Shown here piece by piece: positions 1 to 7,001 of a DNA stretch of 21,461 bases (position 1 is the first letter of the stretch; every line of letters starts with the position of its first letter). The translations under genes and the position numbers were made by a program. Source of the stretch: an uncultured Faecalibacterium sp. (GTDB taxonomy: Bacteria > Bacillota > Clostridia > Oscillospirales > Ruminococcaceae); assembly GCA_902463905.1 (NCBI GenBank), contig CABQHF010000008.1, forward strand, positions 1 through 21,461. The letters run 5' to 3'. Below the pieces are notes generated by a model. The model had not been told where the DNA came from. It saw only the letters and a program-made list of their open reading frames with translations, and made no database searches.

Positions 1-2
1 AC

Positions 3-428
3 TACCTGATGAACAAGGAAGAACTGGAAAACAAGATCGCCACCCTCACCGGCGGCCGTGCCGCCGAAGAAGTGGTGTTCCACTCCATCACCACCGGTGC
101 CTCCAATGATATCGAGCAGGCCACCAAGCTGGCCCGGGCCATGCTCACCCGCTACGGCATGAGCGAGGACTTTGACATGGTGGCCCTGGAGACCGTGAAC
201 AACCAGTATCTGGGCGGTGACACCTCGCTGGCCTGCTCTGCCCAGACCCAGCGGGAGATCGACCAGAAGGTGGTGGAGCTGGTAAAGGCCCAGCACGCCA
301 AGGCCCTGCAGATCCTTACCGAGAACCGGGACAAGCTGGACCAGCTGGCCAAGTTCCTCTACGAAAAGGAGACCATCACCGGGGAGGAGTTTATGGCCAT
401 CCTGAACGGAGAAGAAAAAACTGAATAA
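3..428 (+). CDS. ftsH: ATP-dependent zinc metalloprotease FtsH, C-terminal part (5' end outside window)
   Basis: This is the C-terminal 141 residues of FtsH, the membrane-anchored AAA+ protease that degrades misfolded membrane and regulatory proteins. The window opens inside the peptidase domain. The visible motif GGRAAEEVVF and the following TTGASNDIEQATKLAR are characteristic of the M41 domain, and the Asp in SNDIEQ is the usual third zinc ligand. The HEXXH zinc site and the AAA domain lie upstream of the window. The first ATG here, at 9, is an internal Met (YLMNKEEL), so the true start is not visible. The protein ends with a charged, helical tail, as is common in the family, and stops with TAA. 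No downstream gene is close enough to be clearly co-transcribed. Confidence 0.95.
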   Translation, partial: YLMNKEELENKIATLTGGRAAEEVVFHSITTGASNDIEQATKLARAMLTRYGMSEDFDMVALETVNNQYLGGDTSLACSAQTQREIDQKVVELVKAQHAKALQILTENRDKLDQLAKFLYEKETITGEEFMAILNGEEKTE

Positions 429-455
429 TTTTTTGCATTCCCTGCAATAATCCAG

Positions 456-488
456 CCGCCGCATCCGTTTACAAGACAGATACGGCGG
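456..488 (+). terminator. Weak hairpin after ftsH
   Basis: Arms CCGCCGCATC (456-465) and GATACGGCGG (479-488) can form a 10-bp stem with one mismatch and a 13-nt loop. It lies 28 bases after the ftsH stop, where a terminator is expected, but there is no proper T-run after it. The call is therefore tentative. Confidence 0.35.
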
Positions 489-542
489 TTCTGGTTCAGA
501 GCCTCGCCGCAAAAAACCATGGTTGCTAGAACATGAAAAACA

Positions 543-559
543 CAGCCGGACCCCGGCTG
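543..559 (+). other. 5'-UTR hairpin just upstream of the repeat-protein ribosome binding site
   Basis: CAGCCGG and CCGGCTG form a perfect 7-bp stem with a 3-base loop. It ends 5 bases before the CAGGAGG ribosome binding site (565-571) of the secreted repeat protein. It could stabilise the mRNA or influence initiation; no function is shown by the sequence. Confidence 0.4.
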
Positions 560-579
560 CAATACAGGAGGATTTTCTT

Positions 580-1209
580 ATGAAACTGCTGAATCATAAA
601 GTTGCCCGTACCCTGGCTGCCGCTGCGGTGGCTACCTGTGCCGTTGCCATGCTCAGCGTAGGCGCATTTGCTGCCGACGTGGCCATTGGCGAAAAGGACC
701 CTACCTACGGTGGCTACGGTGCCCCGGCAGGCCCTGCCATCCAGGGCAACATCATGCTCATCAGTGCCGACGGCGATGTGGCCGTTGGCGAAAAGGACCC
801 CACCTACGGCGGCTACGGCGCACCGGAAGGCCCTGCCATCCAGGGCAACATCATGCTCATTGGTGCCGACGGTGCTGAGAGCGACACCCTGAAGCTGAAC
901 TACAGCGTCAAGGGCCTGTTTGGCCGCCAGGTGCTGTACACCGCCCGGCAGAACGGCACGGTGCTGACCCTGGATGTGCCTGCCAGCGTGGCTACCTTCC
1001 GCTGCACCATGGAGGACCTGACCACCATGATGAACAACGGCATCAACACCCTGGTGTTCAAGACCGAAAAGACCTCCACCACCCTGAACCTGAGCCTGCT
1101 GACGGAGGGCTATGATGCCGGCGCCAAGGTCAAACTGCACCAGTGCGGCAGCACCGTCCGCCTCAGCGTCAATGGCCGGGGCCGCCGGGATCTGCTGATC
1201 GGCCGCTGA
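580..1209 (+). CDS. Secreted hypothetical protein with two tandem 33-residue repeats
   Basis: The 209-residue product is not a family I recognise. The start at 580 is chosen because CAGGAGG precedes it by 8 bases and because it yields a clean signal peptide: a basic MKLLNHKVAR start, an Ala/Val-rich core and a likely cleavage at AFA/ADVA near residue 31. An upstream ATG at 523 has no ribosome binding site. The mature protein begins with two almost identical 33-residue repeats (DNA 676-774 and 775-873) containing GEKDPTYGGYGAP and PAIQGNIMLI. After these comes a ~110-residue region with alternating hydrophobic residues, probably beta-rich (LKLNYSV, GTVLTLDVPA, STTLNLSLL), with two Cys. No transmembrane anchor or LPXTG motif is seen, so it is probably released or held non-covalently. 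It stands alone and is followed by a strong terminator. Confidence 0.8.
   Translation: MKLLNHKVARTLAAAAVATCAVAMLSVGAFAADVAIGEKDPTYGGYGAPAGPAIQGNIMLISADGDVAVGEKDPTYGGYGAPEGPAIQGNIMLIGADGAESDTLKLNYSVKGLFGRQVLYTARQNGTVLTLDVPASVATFRCTMEDLTTMMNNGINTLVFKTEKTSTTLNLSLLTEGYDAGAKVKLHQCGSTVRLSVNGRGRRDLLIGR
676..873 (+). repeat. Two tandem 99-bp in-frame repeats
   Basis: Copy 1 spans 676-774 and copy 2 spans 775-873, each coding 33 residues. The peptides differ at only a few positions (I/V after DVA, A/E in GAPxGP, S/G near the end). The DNA differs mostly at third codon positions, so the duplication is old enough to have drifted while the protein was conserved. Confidence 0.9.
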
Positions 1210-1240
1210 GCCCCAGCCCCCTGGATTCCATAAGCATCCA

Positions 1241-1279
1241 AAAAAGCTCCCACTGCTACCGCTGCAGTGGGAGTTTTTC
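1241..1279 (+). terminator. Intrinsic terminator after the repeat protein
   Basis: CTCCCACTGC (1247-1256) pairs perfectly with GCAGTGGGAG (1264-1273) around a 7-base loop. TTTTT follows on the plus strand, and a run of A precedes the stem. Confidence 0.9.
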
Positions 1280-1331
1280 TGTTAAGTTTTTGAAAATTTG
1301 CCCGGCAGAGGGTGCAACCTTTGCCGGGTTG

Positions 1332-1340
1332 TGCTATAGT
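1332..1340 (+). promoter_or_regulatory. Probable extended -10 promoter of the ABC transporter operon
   Basis: TGCTATAGT fits an extended -10 (TGnTATAAT) 41 bases before the ATPase start. No good -35 is seen at the usual distance, which fits an extended -10 promoter. AAAGGAG lies just before the ATG at 1382. Confidence 0.5.
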
Positions 1341-1381
1341 TAAAGTGGATAAAATTACATGGTTGCAAAGGAGAAAACGCC

Positions 1382-2086
1382 ATGGATCATTTTGTGGAGT
1401 TTGAGGACGTCTGCAAATATTACCAGACCGGAAGTGTGAAGATCGCCGCCGCCGACCACATGAACTTTTATGTGGACAAGGGGGAGTTCTGCATCATCGT
1501 AGGCCCCTCCGGTGCCGGCAAGACCACCTTGCTGAACATCCTGGGCGGCATGGACAGCTGCGATGAGGGCCATGTCTGGCTGGACGGCCGGGACGTGAGC
1601 CGCTTTTCGGAAAAGGCCCTTACCACCTACCGCCGGTACGACGTGGGCTTTGTGTTCCAGTTCTACAACCTGGTGCAGAACCTGACGGCGTTGGAAAACG
1701 TGGAGCTGGCCAGCGAGATCTGCCGGGACCCTCTGGACCCGGCCCAAACCCTGACCAGTGTGGGCCTGGGGGAACGGCTGAACAACTTCCCGGCGCAGCT
1801 GTCCGGCGGCGAGCAGCAGCGGGTGTCCATTGCCCGGGCCCTGGCCAAAAACCCCAAGCTCCTGTTGTGCGACGAGCCTACCGGTGCCCTGGATTACAAG
1901 ACCGGCAAACAGGTGCTGGGGCTTTTGCAGGAGACCTGCCGCAAGACCGGACGCACCGTCATCGTGATCACCCATAACACGGCCCTGACCGCCATGGCCG
2001 ACCGTGTCATTCAGGTACGCAGTGGGCAGATCGTGTCCAACAAGGTCAACGAGCACCCGGTGCCAGTGGAAGAAATTGAGTGGTGA
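1382..2086 (+). CDS. ABC transporter ATP-binding protein, MacB/LolD-like family
   Basis: This 234-residue ATPase drives the FtsX-type permease encoded directly downstream. Visible motifs in order are: Walker A GPSGAGKTT (residues 41-49), Q-loop VFQF (Gln93), signature LSGGEQQR (140-147), Walker B LLLCDEP (160-166), the D-loop GALD and the switch His in THNT (198). The LSGGEQQRVSIARAL and DEPTGALD forms are typical of the MacB/LolD/BceA branch, whose members extrude peptides or lipoproteins or act in antibiotic sensing. The start has AAAGGAG upstream. Its TGA overlaps the permease GTG start, so the two are translationally coupled. No two-component system is next to it, which argues mildly against a Bce-type sensor module; the substrate cannot be inferred. 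Confidence 0.93.
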   Translation: MDHFVEFEDVCKYYQTGSVKIAAADHMNFYVDKGEFCIIVGPSGAGKTTLLNILGGMDSCDEGHVWLDGRDVSRFSEKALTTYRRYDVGFVFQFYNLVQNLTALENVELASEICRDPLDPAQTLTSVGLGERLNNFPAQLSGGEQQRVSIARALAKNPKLLLCDEPTGALDYKTGKQVLGLLQETCRKTGRTVIVITHNTALTAMADRVIQVRSGQIVSNKVNEHPVPVEEIEW

Positions 2087-5000
2087 GTGCAGTGCAAAAA
2101 AGTTATCGCAAAAATATCCTCCGGGAGATGAAGGGCAACGCCAGCCGCATGGTGTCGCTGTTTGGCATCGTGGCCCTGGGGGTCATGATGCTGACAGGCC
2201 TCATGAGCATTGCCCCCAGTATGCGGAGCGCAGCCCAAAAATATTATGTGCAGCAAAATGTGTTTGACCTCCGGGTGCTGTCCACCCTGGGCCTTTCAGA
2301 CCAGGACATCGACGCCATTGCCGCCACCCCCGGGGTGGAGGCTGTGATGCCGGTAAAGACCCTGGACCTGGAGGCCAACTGGCAGGGCCAGGAGGAGCGC
2401 ATCGTGGTGCAGCTGCAGGCCCTGCAGCAGGACCCGGCAGCGGACACCGATGCCAACATGAACCGTCTGGTGCTGCGCTCCGGCCGGATGCCCCAGGCCG
2501 CCAACGAGTGCGTGGTCCATGTAATGGGCTACCAGGCCGAGATCGCTGAGGGCACCGTGCTGACCCTTCCGGAAGATACGGAGGGGACAAAACACAAGGA
2601 ATATACGGTGGTGGGGCTGGTGCAGGACCCGCAGCACATCTCCACCGATAAAGAGAGCAGCACCGTGGGCAACGGTCAGCTGAACTACATCGCCTATGTG
2701 CTGGACGGGGAATTGACGGCGGATTACTACACTGCCTGTTATATCAAGGCAGAAAATGCCGGCCAGTACGATAATTATTCCCAGGAGTACCAGGACGCAG
2801 TGGACCAGGTGGCGGATCGTCTGGAGCAGATCAGCACCGCCCAGTGTGTGCAGCGCCGGGAACAGCTCATGGACACCGCTAACGAAAAGCTGGACGAGGC
2901 CCGTCAGACCTACGATGACCAGAAGGCCGAGGCCGAGCAGAAATTTGCCGAGGCGGAACAGCAGCTGGACGATGCCCAGAAGCAGCTGGATGACGCCAAG
3001 GCCCAGCTGGACGCAGGCGAAACGGAACTGGCCAAGCAGAAGGAAGCCCTGCCCGACACCATGCAGAACGGTGCCGACCAGCTGGTGGACGGCGAGGAAC
3101 AGGTGCTGGAATTTGAGGAACAATTGCAGCAGATCCAGCTGCTGGTGAACCTGAAAAAGGTGGCCGACCCGCTGCTGACCTACGCCCAGACCGCCCTGGA
3201 CAACGCCCAGAAAGCGCTGGACGAGGCGGAGCCTGCCGACGAGGAATACATCGAGCTGCGGGACGCCCTGGCCAAGGCCCAGGCCGCCTATGACAACATC
3301 AACGGTCAGCTCCAGGGCTACCAGGCCCAGCTGGATGAGGGCAAAAAGCAGATGTACGCCCAGGGGCTCATCTCCTCCCCCAACCTGGACAACGACCAGC
3401 TGGTGGTGGAGGCCAAGGCCGCGCTGCGCAAACTGAAGGTGCAGCTGCTGGAAGGCCAGCTGCAGCTTACCACCGGCACCGCCACGGCCTACAGTCAGTT
3501 TGAGGCAGCCCGGGCCCAGTTGGACGCCGGGTGGCAGGAGTATCAGGCCGGGGTGCAGCAGCTGGCAGACTCCCGTGCCCAGTACGAGACCCAAAAGGCG
3601 GATGCCCAGCAAAAGCTGGACGAGGGCCTGCAGCAGCTCACCGACGCTGAGGAGCAGGTGAGTAAGATCAAAAAGGGCGAGTGGTATGTGCTGGACCGCA
3701 ACAGCACCCTGAGCTTTGTGACCTTTGAGCAGTACGCCGACCGGATGGATGCCATTGCCCGGGTGTTCCCGGTGTTCTTCTTCCTGGTGGCGGCCCTGGT
3801 GGCCACCACCACCATGACCCGTATGGTGGACGAGAACCGCCTCCAGATGGGCACCCTGAAGGCCCTGGGCTACTCCAACGCCAGCATTGCAGGCAAGTAC
3901 CTGTTCTATGCCCTTACTGCCAGCGTGCTGGGCAGCATGGCCGGCATGGTGGTGGGCTTTTTGGTGTTCCCCAGCATCATCTGGTACGCCTATCAGCTGA
4001 TTTTCAGCCTGCCCACCTTCACCCTGCGGTTCTACCCGGGCATGGCAGCCGCCAGCATGGCCATCAGTGCCGCCGTCATCGGCCTGGCCACCTGGAGTGC
4101 CTGCCGCTCCAGCCTGAAGGAAAAAAGTGCAGCACTGCTGCTGCCCCGGGCTCCCGTGGCAGGCAAGCGCATCTTCCTGGAGTACATCACCCCGCTGTGG
4201 AAGCGCATGAGCTTCTCCCAAAAGACCACCGCCCGGAACCTGTTCCGGTATAAGAAGCGATTCTTTATGACGGTGCTGGGTGTGGCAGGCTGTACGGCCC
4301 TGCTGCTCATCGGCTTCGGCCTCCAGGACTCCCTGCTGCCCATCGTCACCAAGCAGTCCACGGAGCTGTCCCACAACGACCTGACGGTCACCCTCAGTGA
4401 CCCTGCCGCCTTTACGGTGGAAAAGGGCCTCACCGATGCTCTGGAGAAGGGCCAGGTGGAGAACTGGGCGGCGGTGTACAGCAAGTCGGTGACCATCTAC
4501 AATGCCGACGGAGAAAGTGCCGGCGTCAGCGTGGTGGGGGCCCAGACCGACAGCCAGCTGAGCCGCTATGTGACCTTCCGCACCCGGCAGGGCCACAAGG
4601 CCATCCCCTTTGAAATGGACAGCGTGGTGCTGACAGAAAAGACCGCCCTGAACCTGGGGGTGGAGCCGGGAGACTCCATCTGGGTGGAGAACCCTGACGG
4701 AGAACGGGTGGAGATGACCCTGACCGGCGTGACGGAGAACTATATGTTCACCCGGCTGTATGTGTCCAATGCCCAGCTGCAGACCCTGCTGGGCACCCAG
4801 GACATCCCCTGGAACACGGTGTATGCCCAGACCAGCTGCGACAGTGCCGCCGACCGCAACACCATGCGGGAGACTCTGCTGGCCTGCAACTATGTGACCG
4901 GAGCCTCCTTTACGGAGGATGCTACCTCCATGTTCGACAACCTGATCGTGAGCTTGAACTCGGTGGTGGTGCTGATCATCGTGTGTGCTGCGGCCCTGGC

Positions 5001-5355
5001 GGCGGTGGTGCTGTATAACCTGATCAGCGTGAACCTGGCAGAGCGCAAAAAGGAGCTGGCCACCATCAAGGTGCTGGGCTTCTATGATAAGGAAGTGTAC
5101 CGCTACATCTTCCGGGAGATCGACCTGCTGGCCCTCATGGGCTCTTGCGTGGGCTTGCTGCTGGGCATCCCCCTGCATCAGTTCATTATCCGCACGGTGG
5201 AAATGGACCAGCTCATGTTCATCCGGACCATTGCCCCCCACAGCTATCTGCTGAGCGTGGCACTGACCATGCTGTTCACGCTGGCAGTCTGCTTTGTCAT
5301 GCGCCGCCATGTGAAGAAGATCAGCATGGTGGAGAGTATGAAGGCACCGGAATAA
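2080..5355 (+). CDS. ABC transporter permease, FtsX-like, with long extracytoplasmic coiled coil
   Basis: This ~1,091-residue membrane protein partners the ATPase before it. GTG codons at 2080, 2083 and 2092 could all start it; 2083 overlaps the ATPase stop as GTGA and is the likeliest. One membrane segment lies near residues 23-45. An extracytoplasmic part follows, including a Gln/Asp/Ala-rich coiled coil of about 270 residues (roughly 260-530, with QLDDAQKQLDDAKAQLDAG-type heptads). The first FtsX block has membrane segments near 560-580, 607-645 and 654-675. A further segment is near 727-748. A second FtsX block has segments near 955-985, 1016-1036 and 1054-1075. The RKKELATIKVLGF motif is typical of FtsX-fold permeases. 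The layout, with two FtsX domains in one chain, suggests a mechanotransmission-type exporter working as a monomer with two ATPase subunits. The substrate is unknown. Confidence 0.92.
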   Translation: MVSAVQKSYRKNILREMKGNASRMVSLFGIVALGVMMLTGLMSIAPSMRSAAQKYYVQQNVFDLRVLSTLGLSDQDIDAIAATPGVEAVMPVKTLDLEANWQGQEERIVVQLQALQQDPAADTDANMNRLVLRSGRMPQAANECVVHVMGYQAEIAEGTVLTLPEDTEGTKHKEYTVVGLVQDPQHISTDKESSTVGNGQLNYIAYVLDGELTADYYTACYIKAENAGQYDNYSQEYQDAVDQVADRLEQISTAQCVQRREQLMDTANEKLDEARQTYDDQKAEAEQKFAEAEQQLDDAQKQLDDAKAQLDAGETELAKQKEALPDTMQNGADQLVDGEEQVLEFEEQLQQIQLLVNLKKVADPLLTYAQTALDNAQKALDEAEPADEEYIELRDALAKAQAAYDNINGQLQGYQAQLDEGKKQMYAQGLISSPNLDNDQLVVEAKAALRKLKVQLLEGQLQLTTGTATAYSQFEAARAQLDAGWQEYQAGVQQLADSRAQYETQKADAQQKLDEGLQQLTDAEEQVSKIKKGEWYVLDRNSTLSFVTFEQYADRMDAIARVFPVFFFLVAALVATTTMTRMVDENRLQMGTLKALGYSNASIAGKYLFYALTASVLGSMAGMVVGFLVFPSIIWYAYQLIFSLPTFTLRFYPGMAAASMAISAAVIGLATWSACRSSLKEKSAALLLPRAPVAGKRIFLEYITPLWKRMSFSQKTTARNLFRYKKRFFMTVLGVAGCTALLLIGFGLQDSLLPIVTKQSTELSHNDLTVTLSDPAAFTVEKGLTDALEKGQVENWAAVYSKSVTIYNADGESAGVSVVGAQTDSQLSRYVTFRTRQGHKAIPFEMDSVVLTEKTALNLGVEPGDSIWVENPDGERVEMTLTGVTENYMFTRLYVSNAQLQTLLGTQDIPWNTVYAQTSCDSAADRNTMRETLLACNYVTGASFTEDATSMFDNLIVSLNSVVVLIIVCAAALAAVVLYNLISVNLAERKKELATIKVLGFYDKEVYRYIFREIDLLALMGSCVGLLLGIPLHQFIIRTVEMDQLMFIRTIAPHSYLLSVALTMLFTLAVCFVMRRHVKKISMVESMKAPE

Positions 5356-5398
5356 GAAACGTCAGGGTTCATAAAAGATTCACGGATGCACAACACTT

Positions 5399-5426
5399 TT
5401 GCCGAAATTCTCTGGTAAGATAGAAT
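5399..5426 (+). promoter_or_regulatory. Possible promoter downstream of the ABC permease
   Basis: TTGCCG (5399-5404) and TAGAAT (5421-5426) are separated by 16 bases. They precede a hairpin and a strong terminator with no ORF between, so they could drive a short RNA. The match is imperfect and the call is tentative. Confidence 0.35.
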
Positions 5427-5431
5427 CACCG

Positions 5432-5544
5432 GAAGGGAACGCCGCAAATCCCTTCTCCGGGACAACATGATTCCTCCTTTTCCAAACCAAATACCGTAAA
5501 AAGCACCGCGCAACGGGTCCACTTCCCGCTGCGCGGTGCTTTTT
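5432..5544 (+). ncRNA. Candidate small RNA between the ABC permease and the transglycosylase gene
   Basis: This ~113-nt stretch starts about where the putative promoter at 5399-5426 would initiate, contains a stable hairpin (CCGGAAGGGA with TCCCTT-CT-CCGG, 5429-5460) and ends in a strong intrinsic terminator. No ORF fits it. It may instead be only the 3' UTR of the ABC operon. No known RNA family is recognised. Confidence 0.3.
5498..5544. terminator. Bidirectional intrinsic terminator between convergent genes
   Basis: AAAAAGCACCGCGCA (5498-5512) pairs with TGCGCGGTGCTTTTT (5530-5544), extended inside by CGGG/CCCG. T-runs on both strands let it end the ABC operon from the left and the transglycosylase transcript from the right. 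Confidence 0.9.
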
Positions 5545-5614
5545 GCGTGCCCGGAAAATGGCAGAAAAAAGGATGCTGAACTTGTTTTATGCAGCTGCCT
5601 TTTCAGGTCTTGCG

Positions 5615-6361
5615 TCAGGAGACCGGCAGAAACTGCAGGGTGGCAGCTTCTACGGCAAGGGCGTCGGCCTGCTCCCGGGTCAGCTTTTTGCACCCGACCA
5701 TCCGGTTGAGCACCACCTGCATCCGCTTGATGGCAAGATCCGGGCTGCTGTTGGGCGAGTAGGCCGATGGAGCATTGGGCAGGCCTGCCAGCATCACGGC
5801 TTCGGCGTCGGTGAGCTGCAGCGGCGTTTTGCCAAAGTAGCCCTGCGCGGCTTCGCCGATGCCGTAGTGCCCGCTGCCAAAATAGATGGTGTTGACGTAC
5901 ATTTCAAAGATCTGTTCCTTGTTGTACTGCTTCTCAATGGCGAGGGCGGCGAACATCTCCGCCGCCTTGCGGGCCAGATGCTTTTCCTGAGTGAACAGGG
6001 TGTTCTTGGCCAGCTGCTGGGTGATGGTGCTGCCGCCCTCGGCAAAGCTGCCGGTGCGCAGGTCGGTCACCAGTGCCCGGGCAATGGACACCGGGTCCAC
6101 ACCCTTGTGGTGGGTGAAGCGGGAATCCTCCGCCGAGATCACGGCGTTGATGTAGGTCTGGGGCAGCTGGGCATAGGGAACGAACCCTTCGCGGGACGAA
6201 ATGCTGCTGTACAGGGTAACAATGGGGGTGACCTGGATGGCGCTCTCATAGAGCTTGTGCCCCATCACGGCAAAGTATCCGCCCGCCGCCACAAGGGCCA
6301 GCAACGCAAGCACCAGCACCGTGAGCAGTGCTTGCCGGAGAAAACGAAAAACGGTACGCAT
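5615..6361 (-). CDS. mtgA: Monofunctional peptidoglycan glycosyltransferase (GT51)
   Basis: This 248-residue enzyme polymerises lipid II into glycan strands at the outer face of the membrane. The start at 6361 is chosen for its AAAGGAG site a few bases upstream and for the MRTVFRFLRQ start followed by one membrane anchor (about residues 10-33). The open frame continues further upstream but without a ribosome binding site. GT51 motifs are clear: EDSRFTHHKG (78-87, Glu78 catalytic), GGSTITQQLAKN (109-120), and KQYNKEQIFEMYVN (about 144-157) followed by YFG. The protein ends soon after the GT51 domain, so there is no transpeptidase domain. This length matches MtgA-type enzymes rather than class A penicillin-binding proteins. 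It is transcribed alone, from a good promoter, to a shared terminator. Confidence 0.93.
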   Translation of the reverse strand: MRTVFRFLRQALLTVLVLALLALVAAGGYFAVMGHKLYESAIQVTPIVTLYSSISSREGFVPYAQLPQTYINAVISAEDSRFTHHKGVDPVSIARALVTDLRTGSFAEGGSTITQQLAKNTLFTQEKHLARKAAEMFAALAIEKQYNKEQIFEMYVNTIYFGSGHYGIGEAAQGYFGKTPLQLTDAEAVMLAGLPNAPSAYSPNSSPDLAIKRMQVVLNRMVGCKKLTREQADALAVEAATLQFLPVS

Positions 6362-6398
6362 GGTACGCTCCTTTCCGGGCTGTGGCCCGAATGACTGT

Positions 6399-6427
6399 AT
6401 CATAAACGATTTTTGCCGGTTTGGCAA
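6399..6427 (-). promoter_or_regulatory. Sigma-A promoter of the transglycosylase gene
   Basis: Read on the minus strand, TTGCCA (6422-6427) and TATGAT (6399-6404) are spaced by 17 bases, about 38 bases upstream of the start codon. No other structure is evident in the ~200 bases between this promoter and the next one at 6635. Confidence 0.75.
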
Positions 6428-6634
6428 GAGAGAAGGCATTGTATTCCTTATTATAGAACACGGTTTTTGCCGTTTTGTGACCGGAATATGAAATGATGCG
6501 CGCACGCCCGGTGCTATAGCAGTTGGATCCGGAACGAAAGTGTTACTCTTGACAAGAATGCACAAGGCGCGGGCCGGAACGGCGGCTGCTTCTCATGCAG
6601 AAAATGCAAATTCACAAAAAATGGAATTAACCTA

Positions 6635-6663
6635 TTGACAAACTGGGTATTGGAGGATATAAT
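6635..6663 (+). promoter_or_regulatory. Consensus sigma-A promoter of the metY leader
   Basis: TTGACA (6635-6640), a 17-base spacer and TATAAT (6658-6663) match the consensus exactly. Transcription would begin near 6670, giving a leader of about 330 bases before the metY start. A promoter this strong with so long a leader implies control after initiation. Confidence 0.92.
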
Positions 6664-6678
6664 GCAAACAACAAATCC

Positions 6679-6719
6679 ACAAACCTTGTAGGGAATTGAA
6701 AACGAGATTCCCGGTTTGT
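6679..6719 (+). promoter_or_regulatory. Structured hairpin at the 5' end of the metY leader RNA
   Basis: ACAAACC (6679-6685) pairs with GGTTTGT (6713-6719), and GGGAAT (6691-6696) pairs with ATTCCC (6707-6712), leaving a 5-base bulge on one side and a 10-base loop. The hairpin sits within the first 50 bases of the transcript. It does not match the S-box or T-box pattern that I know. It may protect the 5' end or be part of the switch. Confidence 0.6.
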
Positions 6720-6758
6720 AGAGGAGTGGGAAAAACTACCTGAAAGGAGGGCACGAAG

Positions 6759-6893
6759 ATGAAGTTGATCTGGAACGAACTGCTGCATGCAAACTTCCGC
6801 TGTGGGCGAATGTGCGGGGAACGGGCAGAAGAATTCACCGTGACCTGTACGATGCCCTCCTGTGCACGAATGTGCACCCCGTTGGTGCGTTGA
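6759..6893 (+). CDS. Cys-rich 44-residue leader peptide upstream of metY (candidate attenuator peptide)
   Basis: The ATG at 6759 is preceded at ideal distance by AAGGAGG (6744-6750), the best ribosome binding site in the region. The 44-residue product has five Cys (residues 15, 19, 30, 35, 39), four Met including the start, and two RMC triplets (CGA-ATG-TGC), with no signal peptide or known domain. It ends 25 bases before the left arm of an intrinsic terminator, which in turn precedes metY. The arrangement of strong promoter, translated Cys-rich ORF, terminator and sulfur-assimilation gene is what a ribosome-mediated cysteine attenuator would look like. A free-standing small protein that binds metal through its Cys is the alternative. 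The role is inferred; the ORF and its ribosome binding site are seen directly. Confidence 0.7.
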   Translation: MKLIWNELLHANFRCGRMCGERAEEFTVTCTMPSCARMCTPLVR

Positions 6894-6921
6894 ACAGAAA
6901 AAATCGGAATTTGTCTGCCCG
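6822..6921 (+). promoter_or_regulatory. Possible antiterminator pairing in the metY leader
   Basis: CGGGCAGA (6822-6829, inside the leader ORF) is exactly complementary to TCTGCCCG (6914-6921), whose last four bases are the start of the terminator's left arm. The two structures cannot form together. A small hairpin GCACC/GGTGC (6874-6888) lies at the end of the leader ORF. A ribosome paused at the late Cys codons would leave the 6822 segment free to block the terminator. Confidence 0.45.
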
Positions 6922-6955
6922 GTACACCTTGAATGTGCGTGTATCGGGTATTTTT
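6918..6955 (+). terminator. Intrinsic terminator (attenuator) in the metY leader
   Basis: CCCGGTACAC (6918-6927) pairs with GTGTATCGGG (6939-6948), ten pairs including one G-T, around an 11-base loop. TATTTTT follows. It lies inside the leader, 46 bases before the metY start, so read-through must be regulated for metY to be expressed. Confidence 0.8.
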
Positions 6956-7001
6956 GTATCAGAAGATTATACTAAGAGTTTAACAAGAGAGGTATATTAC
7001 T

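Noticed and set aside
676..873. CRISPR-like array
   Set aside because: The 99-bp repeats are contiguous, in frame and have no spacers; they are coding repeats. No CRISPR array was found elsewhere.
2296..5310. 1,004-codon open frame on the minus strand opposite the ABC permease
   Set aside because: His/Gln/Gly-rich shadow of the permease codons with no domain and no ribosome binding site.
6670..7001. S-box (SAM) riboswitch or T-box in the metY leader
   Set aside because: I looked for the S-box conserved core and the T-box GGTGGNACCGCG motif; neither is present.
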